Shown here: positions 43,301 to 43,508 of the stretch, piece after piece
Layout of the letters: each line of letters starts with the position of its first letter
Position numbering within the stretch: position 1 is the stretch's first letter
NCBI GenBank assembly: GCA_963169455.1
Contig: CAUJDW010000051.1
Location: forward strand, 1-43,508
DNA length: 43,508 bases
Direction: 5' to 3'
Origin: Bacteroidota bacterium
GTDB lineage: Bacteria; Bacteroidota; Bacteroidia; Chitinophagales; Saprospiraceae
The notes under the pieces: generated by a model
What the model was told of the DNA's origin: nothing
Seen by the model: the letters and a program-made list of their open reading frames with translations, nothing else
Database searches by the model: none
Program-made: the position numbers and the translations under genes

Positions 43301-43508
43301 CATGGTGATGGCCTTGTAGCGCTGGTCCACCCCTGAAGCGGCTTCAATTTCCACATTGCAAACGATAACCCCGATGGCGCCGGCGGCCTGGGCGTTCAGG
43401 GCTTTCACAGCGAAGCCGCAAACGCCGCGGTCAACCAGCGCGATAGCGCCGGTAAGGTCTGCTGCAATGGCGCTGCATCCCAGCGGAGCGCCGGATGTGT
43501 CAACAGCT
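40376..43508 (-). CDS. Large secreted PA-domain, CBM-bearing T9SS type A protein (5' end outside window)
   Basis: The frame is open to the right edge, so the signal peptide is missing; at least 1040 residues are present. The order from the N-terminus is the end of a PA domain ('ALVDRGVCGFAVKALNAQAAGAIGVIVCN'), a beta domain ('WYSYTPAENTVATVSSC'), the module 'VTFSVDMKYETTSPDG', and a jelly-roll lectin-like domain ('GHYLIRWDMYVPAGNNAYFNLQHL'). Two more 'WY.YT...DG..S..SC' domains and a starch-binding-like module ('VHIAGSFQGWDPAATLMTDNGDGTWSYTTTLP') follow, then the sorting domain ('VKVFPNPARELLNVSIELP'). It probably binds extracellular carbohydrate or debris. No catalytic domain is seen. It shares most modules with the next gene. 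Confidence 0.87.
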   Translation of the reverse strand, partial: AVDTSGAPLGCSAIAADLTGAIALVDRGVCGFAVKALNAQAAGAIGVIVCNVEIEAASGVDQRYKAITMGGDDMGALTIPAVMIPYEQCAAMRVNVGNGLEVTLSSGVLPVAAGETCDAAIEIGPGTHSVAPLINGYGGRLLFANVSNAAWYSYTPAENTVATVSSCNLATADTRLYILAGTDCSFADLAIVATNDDCDPDNGNFASEVSFIAAKGVRYWIYWDDRWDYSGFDFELSEDASALPDINVTFSVDMKYETTSPDGVSMVYAGPGATGLGDVSILALDDSDGDGVWVGTAAITALDTIGYAFVNGDVLMNGVVESVPGDCGLDGGFGFNVRPYIVGAADATLQVVCFSSCTSCEVTDCDEPAILIADNIDGLTAGNAFGQTPWWGAWPGTTVSGEVSAEQFQSGTQSIKIAGTIANQDALLNFGDRTEGHYLIRWDMYVPAGNNAYFNLQHLAPTASAGFWGFECYFENGVGRLELYDGSDPVAFSFPSGAWFPVYIFVDLDNDEARMIVNEFFVDAWQFSTGASAAAAVNQLNSINFYPANATHLYYIDDVDFWEIPAAGDGLYCYTATEITPGPQNFSDLECFGGGHDLRNPLTTALGLRAAWYQYTATEDGIISVASCGGAADSRVWVFEGECHDLKLVGINDDRCEQANADPYASYREVVVTAGSTYYIMWDNVWDPTGTDWELAFEAVEPAEGLFCQSATVIDPGIYTVTEFGDAAVAGPNVNTFVASTTPYAGSAWYSYTPEADGTVSISSCTAGTDTRVWVYTGTCDNFSTLTLVASDDDGCGLSSIIEGLEVTAGTTYYIEWDDEESADPFDWELSYMEPAVTVTFNVDMSKVEEWGSVSPEGVHIAGSFQGWDPAATLMTDNGDGTWSYTTTLPPNTEVQYKFLNGNAWGTDEVNITADCGIDGGSGSFNRLLVVGEDDVATPFYCFDFCVTCDLVSTSEEALKTGVKVFPNPARELLNVSIELPEAAENLSIRMVNALGQVVYQRYLGSLQSDNIEIGLASMPAGAYMLQVVDGKAQFTQSVVVQK

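Noticed and set aside
41720-43336. 538-codon plus-strand ORF opposite the last PA-domain gene
   Set aside because: Antisense shadow; the minus strand contains recognisable domains throughout.

Overview
The window looks like a Bacteroidota chromosome, probably of the class Saprospiria (Lewinella or Phaeodactylibacter relatives). The evidence is type IX secretion (T9SS) sorting domains of both type A and type B, the 'gliding motility-associated' C-terminus, a conserved rplM-rpsI-rpsB-tsf-pyrH block, a TMEM220-like gene, a carboxypeptidase-regulatory TonB receptor and weak Shine-Dalgarno sequences. The class assignment is inference.

Bases 1 to about 12.3 kb look like an accessory island with visibly lower GC and much debris. 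It opens with nested hairpin repeats, then an AbiEi/AbiEii (type IV toxin-antitoxin) pair whose toxin has lost its 3' end. A Fic-family gene lies tail-to-tail against the toxin, also without its 3' end. A 162-bp MITE-like element with 17-bp terminal inverted repeats and a TAA target duplication splits this Fic gene. Next come a VapBC-like pair with a truncated PIN toxin and a Crp/Fnr regulator. A minus-strand copper block follows: an AraC regulator carrying a CxxC metal-binding N-terminus, a Cu(I) P-type ATPase, a two-domain HMA protein, a DUF3347 protein, and a multicopper oxidase fused to an outer-membrane beta-barrel. A divergent lipoprotein gene sits upstream. At 12.24-12.30 kb a tRNA 3'-end-like sequence followed by a perfect terminator looks like an attachment-site scar. 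It is followed by an orphan Fic C-terminal fragment.

From about 12.8 kb the sequence is GC-rich and core-like. It holds a sodium/solute symporter, an FG-GAP T9SS protein, and a 1820-residue T9SS type B protein with 7 Ig-like repeats and 15 exact-length 51-residue Cys-paired repeats. These are followed by a Cys-cluster protein of unknown function, an HtrA protease and ComF. The minus-strand translation block (rplM to pyrH) follows. Then come a TMEM220-like membrane protein, a TIM-barrel isomerase with a Tat signal, a PAS histidine kinase, a ligase-associated exonuclease, a GNAT acetyltransferase, a TonB receptor, and a second TIM-barrel isomerase. Two tandem paralogous secreted PA-domain T9SS proteins close the window; the last runs off the right edge.

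The copper genes form one coherent system: sensing (HMA-AraC), cytoplasmic export (ATPase), cytoplasmic metal handling (HMA protein), and periplasmic or outer-membrane oxidation and sequestration (DUF3347 protein, oxidase-barrel). No CRISPR array, rRNA or intact tRNA was found. I see no convincing wholly new defence system. The least conventional items are the MITE that disrupts Fic reversibly in sequence terms, the oxidase-barrel fusion, the paired inverted octamer arrays, the 51-residue repeat protein and the Cys-cluster protein.
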